Shown here: positions 1 to 8,329 of the stretch, in pieces
Layout: every line of letters begins with the position of its first letter
Position numbering within the stretch: position 1 is the first letter of the stretch
Assembly: GCA_021107755.1 (NCBI GenBank)
Contig: JAIOSF010000026.1
Span: 62,001 to 126,000 of the forward strand
Direction: 5' to 3'
DNA: 64,000 nt
From: Arcobacteraceae bacterium
Lineage (GTDB): Bacteria; Campylobacterota; Campylobacteria; Campylobacterales; Arcobacteraceae
Translations under genes and position numbers: made by a program
The notes under the pieces: generated by a model
Databases searched by the model: none
Told to the model about the DNA's origin: nothing
Seen by the model: only the letters and a program-made list of their open reading frames with translations

Positions 1-1
1 A

Positions 2-874
2 GTTATAAACATCTATAAAAAACATAAAATAAATGTTGACAATTTTATATCAATTGTTATAAAAACATTACCTAAAGATTATATCAAAAACTCGAAATAT
101 ATTTTGGATAATAATAGATATATTCAGTTACTGTATAGTGTAGATGATAACTATAAACAAAGTAGTCCAGTGATTTGTAGAAAAGATACAGATGATATGA
201 ATATTAATAGTGATAAAAGTCATTATTTTATGAAATTAGACTTAGATGAAGATAATTTATATATATCTAATCCTTACATTCATTACAAAACAGGGAAAGC
301 TAGCTTATCAGTTGTCAAAAAACAAGGTGATCATTACTTTATCTTTGATTTTGATTTGATATTTTTACTTGAAGAGTTAAAACTTATTGACTATAATACT
401 ACCTATGACAGATTAAAAAGAATGGTTTATATCCTTGGTTCTGTGATGTTAGGTATCATAGCTATAGTACTTATTGGTCATGGTGGATATACTTTTTTAA
501 CTATGTCAATAGGTACAAATGAGTTTGATTTTTTTGAAGCAACATTTAAGGCTATTATATCAGTTACACTTGGTATTGCTATTTTTGATTTGGCAAAACA
601 GATATTTGAACATGAAGTTATCTTTCACTCATTTAGCCATGGAAACGATAGACAATATAAAGTTTTAGGAAAATTCTTAATCTCAATTATTATTGCATTA
701 TCAATTGAGACTTTAATGGTTGTTTTTAAAATTACTTTAGACGATTATAAAAATATGGATTCTGCATTCTATTTATTATTTGGTACAACAATTATGTTTA
801 TAGGATTGGCGTATTTTTATAAAAGTATTACTCAAAGTGCAATTTTAGACGAGAAACAATCACATAAACTATAA
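2..874 (+). CDS. Cache/PDC-like membrane protein, 5'-truncated by window edge
   Basis: The ORF track starts this gene at a TTG (104), but the same frame is open, with protein-like sequence, back to the first base of the window. The real start therefore lies outside and the 5' end is missing. The visible N-terminal half ends in a stretch resembling the last strands of a Cache/PDC sensor domain (NPYIHYKTGKASLSVV, then FIFDFDL). About four hydrophobic segments follow, after a short charged helix, and a short hydrophilic tail ends the protein. No kinase, GGDEF or methyl-accepting domain follows, so the signal output is unclear. A membrane sensor is inferred from the Cache-like piece only. A strong stem-loop follows the stop codon. 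Confidence 0.6.
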   Translation, partial: VINIYKKHKINVDNFISIVIKTLPKDYIKNSKYILDNNRYIQLLYSVDDNYKQSSPVICRKDTDDMNINSDKSHYFMKLDLDEDNLYISNPYIHYKTGKASLSVVKKQGDHYFIFDFDLIFLLEELKLIDYNTTYDRLKRMVYILGSVMLGIIAIVLIGHGGYTFLTMSIGTNEFDFFEATFKAIISVTLGIAIFDLAKQIFEHEVIFHSFSHGNDRQYKVLGKFLISIIIALSIETLMVVFKITLDDYKNMDSAFYLLFGTTIMFIGLAYFYKSITQSAILDEKQSHKL

Positions 875-879
875 ACTAG

Positions 880-911
880 ATGTAGCTTATCAAATTTTGG
901 ATAAGCTACAT
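880..911 (+). terminator. 12-bp stem-loop after the first gene
   Basis: ATGTAGCTTATC and GATAAGCTACAT form a perfect 12-bp stem with an 8-nt loop, starting 5 nt after the stop codon. There is no clear T-run after it, so it may be a weak intrinsic terminator, an mRNA-stabilising hairpin, or an attenuator ahead of the patatin gene. Confidence 0.55.
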
Positions 912-996
912 TATGGTTACAACATAATTCTTGATTGATATAAAATCTTATGATAAAATAAAGCCACAAATAAAATACTTTAAAAGGCTTAAAAGC

Positions 997-1896
997 ATGA
1001 AAAAATTCTTTCTTTTTCTTCTTATCATTATTGCAGTGCTTTTTGTAGTTAATAATTATGCCTCAAAAAATCAATATGATGATTTAAATGCTATTACATT
1101 AGAAAATATTGAAAAATTAGAGATATCAAACAATAAAACTTTAGGAATTGCTTTTGGTGGTGGTGGTGTGAGAGGTTTTATGCATCTGGGTGTTATAAAA
1201 GCTTTAGAGGATGCTGGTATAAAACCTGATATTGTTACTGGAAGTTCAGCTGGCTCTATAGCTGCTTCATTGTACGCAACTGGTATGAGCTATAAAGAGA
1301 TTGAAAGAATCGTAACATCACTTCAGGAGAAAGATTTAGCAGATATAAATATATTTTCATATGGTGGACTTATAGGTGGTAAAAAACTCTCAACTTGGAT
1401 ACAAAATAATACAAATAATATAGCTATAGAAAACACCCCTATAAAACTAGGTATTGCAGTTACAGATTTAACTCATGGAAAACCTTTACTGATAACAAGG
1501 GGTGATATGGGGAAAGCTGTACAGACCTCTTCAACTGTACCCGTGGCTTTTGTACCAATAAATTCAAATGGGAATATCTATATAGATGGTGGAATCTTAT
1601 CTCTGATCCCTATACGATTTACAAGAGCTATGGGGGCAGATATAGTAATAGGTGTTGATATCTATTGTGGTAAAAAGAACAAACCAAAAGAGGAGATGCT
1701 CAATATTGCCATGGCAACCCTTCGTTTACAAAGTTGTGAAATAAGTAAAGAGGAACAAAATGAAGCTGACTTTATTATAAGACCTGATTTTGAACCAAAA
1801 AGTTTTAGTAGTTTTGATTCAAAAGAGGAGTCTATAAAAGCTGGTTATAAAGCTACAAAATCGATGATTGAAGAGTTAAAAAAGAAATTATTATAA
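997..1896 (+). CDS. Patatin-like phospholipase family protein
   Basis: This is a serine acyl hydrolase of the patatin family, expected to cleave acyl esters of phospholipids. The family hallmarks are all visible. The oxyanion-hole loop is GGGGVRG at about residue 53 of the 299-aa form, the nucleophile elbow is GSSAG, and the catalytic Asp is in YIDGG. The first 20 residues from the ATG at 997 form a hydrophobic signal or anchor (KKFFLFLLIIIAVLFVV), so the enzyme probably faces the periplasm. The ORF track start at 931 is a TTG adding 22 charged residues before the signal. The ATG at 997 with upstream AAAGGCTT is preferred. The gene stands alone, with a hairpin upstream and a palindrome downstream. 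Confidence 0.88.
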   Translation: MKKFFLFLLIIIAVLFVVNNYASKNQYDDLNAITLENIEKLEISNNKTLGIAFGGGGVRGFMHLGVIKALEDAGIKPDIVTGSSAGSIAASLYATGMSYKEIERIVTSLQEKDLADINIFSYGGLIGGKKLSTWIQNNTNNIAIENTPIKLGIAVTDLTHGKPLLITRGDMGKAVQTSSTVPVAFVPINSNGNIYIDGGILSLIPIRFTRAMGADIVIGVDIYCGKKNKPKEEMLNIAMATLRLQSCEISKEEQNEADFIIRPDFEPKSFSSFDSKEESIKAGYKATKSMIEELKKKLL

Positions 1897-1930
1897 CTTC
1901 ATACTTAAGGTATACATATTGCATAATAAC

Positions 1931-1950
1931 TCCTATATAATTATATAGGA
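1931..1950 (+). promoter_or_regulatory. Perfect 20-bp palindrome overlapping a ribosome binding site
   Basis: TCCTATATAATTATATAGGA is its own reverse complement. Its last four bases (AGGA) are the Shine-Dalgarno sequence of the small gene that starts at 1960. In RNA it would fold with AGGA paired to TCCT, hiding the ribosome site. As DNA it could be a dimeric repressor operator. The sequence alone does not decide between the two. Confidence 0.5.
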
Positions 1951-1959
1951 AAATACACC

Positions 1960-2148
1960 ATGGGAAAAATTGAAGATAAAATCAAACAAGATTTAATGAG
2001 TGAAATATTTACAGATACTTTTAAAATCTATGAATTTATAGATACAAGATTTAAACTAGAGGAAAAACAAAGAAGTGAAATCATCGCTAAGATTAATAGT
2101 TTAAACAATGATTTAACAGTGATGTTAAAAGAGATAAAACTTTCATAA
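1960..2148 (+). CDS. Small hypothetical protein (62 aa)
   Basis: I do not recognise a family. The product is 62 aa, charged and apparently all helical, with no signal peptide, membrane segment or cysteine. The ATG is preceded by AGGAAAA at a normal distance, which together with the charged composition supports real coding. Its ribosome site lies inside a perfect 20-bp palindrome, suggesting control of translation or transcription. It ends 13 nt from the convergent EAL gene. Confidence 0.6.
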   Translation: MGKIEDKIKQDLMSEIFTDTFKIYEFIDTRFKLEEKQRSEIIAKINSLNNDLTVMLKEIKLS

Positions 2149-2161
2149 CATCTACTATAAT

Positions 2162-3364
2162 TTATATTATATTCTTTTCATCAACTATATCACAACACAA
2201 AATATAATTTGCCTCTTGTAAGTTTATTTTTAAACAGTATGTATTACACATATTACCAGTAGCTTTTGAGATATACTTATCTGTTAAATATTCCTTATTT
2301 TTTGAGTCTTTTGTATATAAATAATACTCTTTAAAACTATGGTCATGTCCATCACTTGTAGGGCTGTATAACAATCTTTGATTTATCTCTTCTATAATTG
2401 TCTCCCCAATTTGTAATCCACTCTCTAAATCAAGAAGGTATATCGCTTCTATGTGATTATCGTTTTTAATTATTTGTGTTATCTGTTTTCTATAATCTTG
2501 TGTATTACTATTTAAAATATCTAATGTTTTTTTAATGATTTTTTTTGATCTTTTTAAAAGTTTTTTCTCTTTTTCGTAATACTCTTTTAGTAATAGTTTA
2601 TATTCTTTGTGAATTATCTCTATTTTATCTACTACTATATCATTTATATTTTTATCAATGCTATTTTGTGCTTTTGAAAAGAAAAAACCTTGATAAATAT
2701 CTATGTCTTTTGTCATACAAGTTACTATTTCATTATTCTTTTCAACACCCTCAGCTAAAACTACAGCACCTATTTTATGACACATATTTGCTATAGAAGT
2801 AAGAATCTCTGAGTTTATGTAGTTTTTATCAATATCATATATTAAAGATCGATCAAGCTTTACAATATCTGGCTTAATTAAAGCAAGCCTATCAAAACTG
2901 GAATAGCCAGTGCCAAAATCATCCACACCAATTAAAAAATCTAACTCTCTGTATTTTACAACAAACTTTTCTAGGGAATAGTTATTTTTAACACTGTCTT
3001 CTTTTATCTCTATAATAATATTTTGATAAGGGATATTGCAGTTATCTACATTGTGTAAAAAACTAGAATCAATATCTTCATCTATCATAGAAGCTTCAAA
3101 ATTCAAAAAGAGTAACAGAGTATTATCTTTATTATAATACTCTGTAAATTTATTTAAAGCCAATTTTCGTACATAATCATCTAACTCTACAGAACGATTT
3201 TCTTTTCGTGCCTGTTCAAAAAGAAAAAGAGGAGATATAAAGTCATTATTTTCATCAAAAGCACGAGTCAGTGCCTCAAATGCAAATATCCTATTCTCTT
3301 TCATAGAGACAATAGGTTGAAAATGTATCTCTATTTTATCTTCATTTATTAATTTGTCTAACAT
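2162..3364 (-). CDS. EAL-domain c-di-GMP phosphodiesterase with C-terminal sensor-like domain
   Basis: The EAL domain hydrolyses the second messenger c-di-GMP. The catalytic and metal-binding signatures are present: FEALTR near the start, FLNFEAS, IIIEIKED, VDDFGTGYSS, KLDRS, AEGVE and QGFFFSKA, so it is probably active. A coiled region then leads to a C-terminal domain of about 120 aa with the pattern GHDHSFKEYY...YISKATGNMCNTYC, resembling small-ligand Cache/EAL-associated sensor domains. The start is uncertain. The ORF track uses TTG at 3445, which adds an AT-rich hydrophobic stretch without a ribosome site. The ATG at 3364 has GCGGGAAAA before it, and the ATG at 3382 is a third choice. 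It lies downstream of the yitT-like gene on the same strand. Confidence 0.85.
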   Translation of the reverse strand: MLDKLINEDKIEIHFQPIVSMKENRIFAFEALTRAFDENNDFISPLFLFEQARKENRSVELDDYVRKLALNKFTEYYNKDNTLLLFLNFEASMIDEDIDSSFLHNVDNCNIPYQNIIIEIKEDSVKNNYSLEKFVVKYRELDFLIGVDDFGTGYSSFDRLALIKPDIVKLDRSLIYDIDKNYINSEILTSIANMCHKIGAVVLAEGVEKNNEIVTCMTKDIDIYQGFFFSKAQNSIDKNINDIVVDKIEIIHKEYKLLLKEYYEKEKKLLKRSKKIIKKTLDILNSNTQDYRKQITQIIKNDNHIEAIYLLDLESGLQIGETIIEEINQRLLYSPTSDGHDHSFKEYYLYTKDSKNKEYLTDKYISKATGNMCNTYCLKINLQEANYILCCDIVDEKNII

Positions 3365-3529
3365 TTTTCCCGCATTTACCATTAATTTTATTTTACCACT
3401 AAACCATATTGTAAAACTAATTAGCAGTATATAAAAAAATAACAAGAAAAAAACTAGTTTTCTATATAAAAAATATACAATTATAAAAAATAAAGATAAA
3501 GAAATAATACAATAATGTATAAAACTTAA

Positions 3530-4372
3530 CTAATAATCTCTCCCATAAAGCTCCGAAGCTTCTTGTATCACAAGAAAAGCTTCAGGGTCATACTCTTTTA
3601 TAATTTCTCTTAAAAGTTGCAGTTGTGAGATATCTACAATTACAAGTATCAATGTTCTTGAATCTTTTTGATTTAAGTTAACCCCTTGCAAAATTGTGCC
3701 ATGTTCCCCTAGCTGACTTAAAATTTGTTTTGATAATATTGCAACATTATTTGCTACGATACTTACAGTTTTTTGAGCTGGTTTCCCTGAAAGTAAAAGA
3801 TCAACTACTCTTGAAGTAACATACACCCCAATAACACTAAATAAAGCTTTCTCAACATCCCCGTAAACAAAAACAGAAGCGAACATAATCACAGCATCTA
3901 TTACCAAAATGATTTGTGATGTTTTGTATTCTGTTTTGGAAGCTATCACTTCAGCTAAGATTGTTGTTCCACCTGTTGAGGAACGCCCAAGCATCACTAA
4001 TCCAACTCCTAAACCTATCAAAAGTCCTCCGAAGATTGAAGCTAGTATAGTTTCATGGGTAGTTGGTGATATTTTCAAGACCTCTTTTAGTATATCTGTA
4101 AACAATGAGATAAGTGCTATAGAGATCAAAGTTTTCACTACAAAACTTTTTCCAAAAAATTTCATACCAATAATTATCAATGGGATACTAATAATAGCTA
4201 TCCAAGCCCCCAGAGAGATATTTGGGAAAAGTGCATAAAAAAGTTGTGCCAATCCCACTCCACCACCAGTGATAATACTATTTGGATTTAAAAAAGCAAC
4301 AGTTGAATATGCTATAAAAAATGATCCAACTGTAACAAAAAAAATATTTTTAATAGTTTGCATATTAATCAT
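3530..4372 (-). CDS. YitT family membrane protein (DUF161/DUF2179)
   Basis: The 280-aa product has the YitT layout: five or so membrane segments in the first 200 residues, including the glycine-rich NPNSIITGGGVGLAQ and GRSSTGGTTILAE motifs. A soluble C-terminal domain of about 80 aa (DUF2179) contains VSIVANNVAILSKQIL. The function of the family is not established; the soluble domain is often suggested to bind a ligand. The first ATG (4372) overlaps the aminotransferase stop codon in an ATGA arrangement. A second in-frame ATG at 4363 has AAGG at ideal spacing and could be the true start. It is probably cotranscribed with the aminotransferase. Confidence 0.87.
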   Translation of the reverse strand: MINMQTIKNIFFVTVGSFFIAYSTVAFLNPNSIITGGGVGLAQLFYALFPNISLGAWIAIISIPLIIIGMKFFGKSFVVKTLISIALISLFTDILKEVLKISPTTHETILASIFGGLLIGLGVGLVMLGRSSTGGTTILAEVIASKTEYKTSQIILVIDAVIMFASVFVYGDVEKALFSVIGVYVTSRVVDLLLSGKPAQKTVSIVANNVAILSKQILSQLGEHGTILQGVNLNQKDSRTLILVIVDISQLQLLREIIKEYDPEAFLVIQEASELYGRDY

Positions 4373-5511
4373 CCTTTTAAAATACTTTTTAATCTTTGTA
4401 AGCCAATGCTTATCTCCTCTTTTGTTGAATGTGTATAGTTAAAGCGTATCTCATCAGATACATTATCATCAAGATAAAATTCAACTCCTGGAACATACAC
4501 AACTTTTTTCTTCAAAGCTTTATATACTAAAGCTTTAGTATCAATACCTTCAAGTTTTCCATATACAAACATTCCACCTTTTGGTTTCTCAAAAACAAAG
4601 TTTGGTAACTCCTCTTGTAAAGATTTTATAAAATACTCCATTTTGTTTTTATACTCATATCTTAAAAGCTCTAAATGTTTTTTATATCTATTCTCATCTT
4701 TTAAATATTCATCTAAGATATATTGGGAGATACCACTACTATGTAAATCTATAGTCTCTTTTATCTGCGTTAGTTGTGCTATTATCTCTTCATTCGCCCG
4801 TACCCATCCTATTCTAAGACTTGGTGAGAGAGTTTTTGAAAATGACCCTAGATGAAAACTATAATTAGGGATTTTAGCACTTATACTTTTTGCTTTTTGT
4901 TCAAAATAGAGTTCACTATAAGGAGCATCTTCTATGATATACCCTTTGTGTTCTAATACTGTTTTTACTATCTCATCTCTTTTTTCTTGTGAGTAAAGTG
5001 AACCTTTTGGATTTTGGAAATCTGGTATTAAGTATGCTAGTTTTATAGAGGGATATATATTATTAAACTCTTTTATATTTATCCCATCATAATCCAAAGC
5101 TACTGGTCTCATAGATAAATTATTCATCTTAAAAATATTTACAGCACCCAAATAAGAAGGTTTTTCTATAACTATCTCTTTGTTTTGAAAATACTTTGCT
5201 ATTATGAAAAGTGCTTGTTGACTTCCTGTAGTTATAAGTATGTTTGAGGGTTTTGTTTCAAAACCCTCATCACTATAAAACTTTGCTATCTTTTCTCGTA
5301 AAGGTGTGATACCGTTACTTATAGTGTATTGGAAATGTTTTTTGTTCTTAAATACTTGTTCACTAGCTTTTGCTAAATCTTCAATAGGAAACAAACTTTC
5401 ATCAGGCAATCCCCCTGCAAATGAGATAGTTTCGTCGTCTATTGATTCTAATATTTGTCTTATAAATGACCGTTTTTCAGTAGGCTTGATTTCATTTTGT
5501 TCCATTATCAT
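4369..5511 (-). CDS. PLP-dependent aminotransferase, class I/II (AraT/LysN-like)
   Basis: This is a fold-type I pyridoxal-phosphate aminotransferase of 380 aa, the usual length. The cofactor lysine lies in GSFSKTLSPSLRIGW. The aspartate/tyrosine region (IPDFQNPKGSLYS) and the late RFNYTHS arginine segment fit the group containing 2-aminoadipate and aromatic aminotransferases. The substrate cannot be read from the sequence. The ATG at 5511 and one two codons later (5505) are both possible; the second has the better distance to AAAAGG. It is divergent from an AraC-type regulator, with a tandem repeat between them, so it is probably under that regulator. Confidence 0.87.
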   Translation of the reverse strand: MIMEQNEIKPTEKRSFIRQILESIDDETISFAGGLPDESLFPIEDLAKASEQVFKNKKHFQYTISNGITPLREKIAKFYSDEGFETKPSNILITTGSQQALFIIAKYFQNKEIVIEKPSYLGAVNIFKMNNLSMRPVALDYDGINIKEFNNIYPSIKLAYLIPDFQNPKGSLYSQEKRDEIVKTVLEHKGYIIEDAPYSELYFEQKAKSISAKIPNYSFHLGSFSKTLSPSLRIGWVRANEEIIAQLTQIKETIDLHSSGISQYILDEYLKDENRYKKHLELLRYEYKNKMEYFIKSLQEELPNFVFEKPKGGMFVYGKLEGIDTKALVYKALKKKVVYVPGVEFYLDDNVSDEIRFNYTHSTKEEISIGLQRLKSILKG

Positions 5512-5534
5512 AAACCTTTTTTTTAATTTTCTTA

Positions 5535-5540
5535 ATTATA
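5535..5540 (-). promoter_or_regulatory. -10 box of the aminotransferase promoter
   Basis: On the minus strand this reads TATAAT, giving a leader of roughly 17 nt. The hexamer 17 bp upstream (AAGAAT) is a poor -35 box, which fits a promoter that needs the activator expected to bind the adjacent tandem repeat. Confidence 0.5.
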
Positions 5541-5564
5541 GAGCAATTAAAAAACTTATTCTTC

Positions 5565-5598
5565 ACTATTTTTGCTAATAAAAGTAACTATTTTTGCT
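5565..5598. promoter_or_regulatory. Tandem 12-bp direct repeat, likely AraC-type operator
   Basis: ACTATTTTTGCT occurs at 5565-5576 and again, without a mismatch, at 5587-5598. The 22-bp period is about two helical turns, the arrangement typical for AraC-family activators. It lies between the -10 boxes of the divergent aminotransferase and AraC-type genes, next to weak -35 regions on both sides. Confidence 0.6.
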
Positions 5599-5633
5599 CA
5601 AAATGTAATTTTTTTTTAGTTATAATAAAAATT

Positions 5634-6506
5634 ATGAAAAAAGATACAATTCAAAAACACAAAAAAATTGCTAATGATATTATGTATTATATCTACAGAC
5701 ATATAGATACAGATATAAATATAGATGAATTAAGTCATGATTTAGATACTAGTAGATTTCATATGCAACGACTTTTTAAAGAAGAATTCGGACAAAATAT
5801 CTATGAAACTATAAAATCCATACGACTACAAAAAGCATCAAATCTACTTCTAACAAATAAAAACTCAACTATAACAGATATAGCAAAAATGTGTGGCTAC
5901 AGTTCACAAGGTGCTTTTATACGAGTATTTAAACAAAAGTTTCATATAACTCCAAAACAGTGGAGAAAAGGGGAATATAAAAAATTCACCAATGATATTT
6001 TGACAACATCTCCTACAGCTTCAAGTGCTACTATTGACTTCTCAAACCTCACACCAAAAATTGTACAGATGTCTACAATGAGAGCCTACTATATAAGACA
6101 CAAAGGCTATAACATATCCATAAAACAAACTTGGCAAAAACTTCAAACTTGGCTTTTATGTAATCATATCAAAGAGTACAAACAACTAGGACTCCACCAC
6201 GATAATCCAACTATCACACCACTTAGCCAGTGTCAATATATCGCTTGTATCATTGTAGATAAAGAGATAAAAGAATCAACACTACCAACACTTATCATAC
6301 CAAGTGGAGTTTATGCAAAATTTGATTTTGAAGGTCAATATGGAGATATATTGAAGTTTATGAACTGGGTTTACTTTAGTTGGCTTTTAAATAGTGGCTA
6401 TGAAACAACAACAAACCCACCTTATGCTATCTATGAAAAAAACCATTTTTTAGAAGACGATGAAAAGTTTATTGTGAGTTATTATATCCCTATAAGTTAC
6501 TCATAA
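5634..6506 (+). CDS. AraC family regulator with GyrI-like ligand-binding domain
   Basis: The first 110 residues carry the two helix-turn-helix motifs of AraC regulators (LSHDLDTSRFHMQRLFKEEFG, then ITDIAKMCGYSSQGAFIRVF). The remaining 150 residues match the GyrI-like/effector-binding fold of the Rob and SoxR-associated kind, with MRAYYIRHKGYN as its opening strand and YISYYIPIS-type ending. It therefore probably senses a small hydrophobic molecule. TATAAT lies at 5621-5626, only 7 nt before the ATG, and no ribosome site is visible, so the mRNA may be leaderless. It likely controls itself and the divergent aminotransferase-yitT genes. Confidence 0.9.
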   Translation: MKKDTIQKHKKIANDIMYYIYRHIDTDINIDELSHDLDTSRFHMQRLFKEEFGQNIYETIKSIRLQKASNLLLTNKNSTITDIAKMCGYSSQGAFIRVFKQKFHITPKQWRKGEYKKFTNDILTTSPTASSATIDFSNLTPKIVQMSTMRAYYIRHKGYNISIKQTWQKLQTWLLCNHIKEYKQLGLHHDNPTITPLSQCQYIACIIVDKEIKESTLPTLIIPSGVYAKFDFEGQYGDILKFMNWVYFSWLLNSGYETTTNPPYAIYEKNHFLEDDEKFIVSYYIPISYS

Positions 6507-6514
6507 ATACAAGT

Positions 6515-8269
6515 TTAATTAAAAATAATTTTTACTTTTGTTCCATTGTTTACATCAATATTAAAACTACCTTGTAATTCATCTTTTACAATATTTTCAA
6601 TGAATGATAATCCAAAAGACTCATTAGGTATTTTTTCATAATCAAATCCTCTGCCATCATCTTCTATAATAAATTCATTTTTATTCTCTTGTTTAGTAAG
6701 TGATATTTTAATTGTTCCAATATTATCTATAAAGGCATATTTAAATATATTTGTTAAAAGTTCATTTAATATAATTCCACAAAAGATTAATTGATTTGAT
6801 GAAAGTGTAGTATTTACAACTAAAGATATTTTTATCTTTGAGGTATCGTAACTGTTTTTAATCTCTTCAAGAAGATTTTCAAAATATACTTGTGTATCTA
6901 AGATATTTAACTCATTATGTTGATACAAAATTTCATGTGTTTTACTAATAGCCTGTATAGAGCACTCTATCTCTTGTAACTTTTTATCTAATTCTTCATT
7001 TTTAATATTTGACAACTTTAAACGATACAATAAAATAATAAACTGCATATTATTTTTTACACGATGATGTAACTCTTTTGTTATTAATTGATTAGTCTTA
7101 AGAGAATTTTCTACCTCTTTAGCTTTGTTGAGTTTTGCTGATAATGCTATAGAAAAAAGTACCGCTTCTAAAAAGCTAGTAAGTTCATAAAAATAAGGAA
7201 AATACTCAATCGGATTAGGTATTGCATATTGATTCAATGCCAATGAGAATATCCCAATAATACTTATTGTCCAACCTGTTAAAATATATTTAGCTAAAGC
7301 AGTTTTTTTATATAAAGTAAAAACTATTAAACAAAGAATATACAACATACATAACAATAAATAGAACATAGAAAATTCAAATAAACTATCTATTTTTATA
7401 CTTATAATCATCAATAAAACAGACCCAATTATGAGTGTAAAATTAATTTTGTGTAAGTATTTAAAACGATCAATATTCAAAATTTTATCAATAAATAAGA
7501 GAGCAAAAACATTCGCGATAGAAAGATAATAAAGTCCTAGATAAGCATCAATATCTAATAACATTTGATTTTGTATAAAGTAAGAGATCATTGCTGAATA
7601 AGAGCAATAATTAATTGTTGCAACAGTTATCAGTAAAATATAATATAAATAAGCAACTTCCCTAGTAAAAATAAATATAAAAATATTGTATAAAATTAAA
7701 GCTATCATTGCACCAAAAAAAAGTGCTTCTATAAGCTGATATGAAAATTCATCTTTATACAACTGTATTTGATCTTTTAATAAAAGTTTAAAATAATTTG
7801 CACTACTTAAAGAGTGTGCTTTTAAATAGAATTCTTTTATTTCACCTACATTGAAATCTATTTTAAACGAGGGATATAATAAATTGTTTTTTTCATATTC
7901 CTCTATATGACACATCCCTTGAGTTTGTTTATAATAACCGCCATCTTGTTGTTTAGTATAAAGTTCTATCGTATCATGCAAAGGATTTGTTACTGTAATG
8001 TATCTTTGGAGTGGTTTTTGAGAACTATTTTTGAGTGAAAATTTAATCCATATTGTTGCATTTGTCATCCCTAGATGAACATAGTTTTTATCACTTTTTT
8101 GAAATTTTTTTGTCTGTATTTGACCAAATGATAATGTTGAGTTAGTATCAATATAAAAAAAACTTTTTTCTAAAATTGATTTTTTTACATCATTTTCATT
8201 GAACTCAATCATTGTAGAGTGTAAAGATGAAAGAAAAAGTAAATATATAGTAATAATTTTTAAACTCAT
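6515..8269 (-). CDS. 7TMR-DISM sensor histidine kinase (HisKA_2 type)
   Basis: A signal peptide leads into a periplasmic beta-rich domain (7TMR-DISMED2; MTNATIWIKFSLKN and SLSSANYF are typical), then seven membrane segments between about residues 180 and 375. The kinase core follows: ELHHRVKNNMQFI is the HisKA_2 phospho-acceptor box, and NELLTNIFKYAF and DDGRGFD are the N and G1 boxes of the ATPase. All key residues are present. It diverges from the response regulator gene only 60 bp away, which is very probably its partner. The periplasmic domain may bind carbohydrate-like ligands, judging from the family only. Confidence 0.9.
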   Translation of the reverse strand: MSLKIITIYLLFLSSLHSTMIEFNENDVKKSILEKSFFYIDTNSTLSFGQIQTKKFQKSDKNYVHLGMTNATIWIKFSLKNSSQKPLQRYITVTNPLHDTIELYTKQQDGGYYKQTQGMCHIEEYEKNNLLYPSFKIDFNVGEIKEFYLKAHSLSSANYFKLLLKDQIQLYKDEFSYQLIEALFFGAMIALILYNIFIFIFTREVAYLYYILLITVATINYCSYSAMISYFIQNQMLLDIDAYLGLYYLSIANVFALLFIDKILNIDRFKYLHKINFTLIIGSVLLMIISIKIDSLFEFSMFYLLLCMLYILCLIVFTLYKKTALAKYILTGWTISIIGIFSLALNQYAIPNPIEYFPYFYELTSFLEAVLFSIALSAKLNKAKEVENSLKTNQLITKELHHRVKNNMQFIILLYRLKLSNIKNEELDKKLQEIECSIQAISKTHEILYQHNELNILDTQVYFENLLEEIKNSYDTSKIKISLVVNTTLSSNQLIFCGIILNELLTNIFKYAFIDNIGTIKISLTKQENKNEFIIEDDGRGFDYEKIPNESFGLSFIENIVKDELQGSFNIDVNNGTKVKIIFN

Positions 8270-8329
8270 AGAAGAAATATAGCATAGTTTAAATAAAATG
8301 ATAAATATAATTTTTGAAAAGAGGAGATT

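Noticed and set aside
2545-2796. Plus-strand ORF of 83 aa within the EAL gene
   Set aside because: Opposite-strand shadow; Leu/Tyr/His-rich translation, no ribosome site, the EAL frame has clear motifs.
3909-4238. Plus-strand ORF of 109 aa opposite the yitT-like gene
   Set aside because: Shadow of a real gene with recognised domain.
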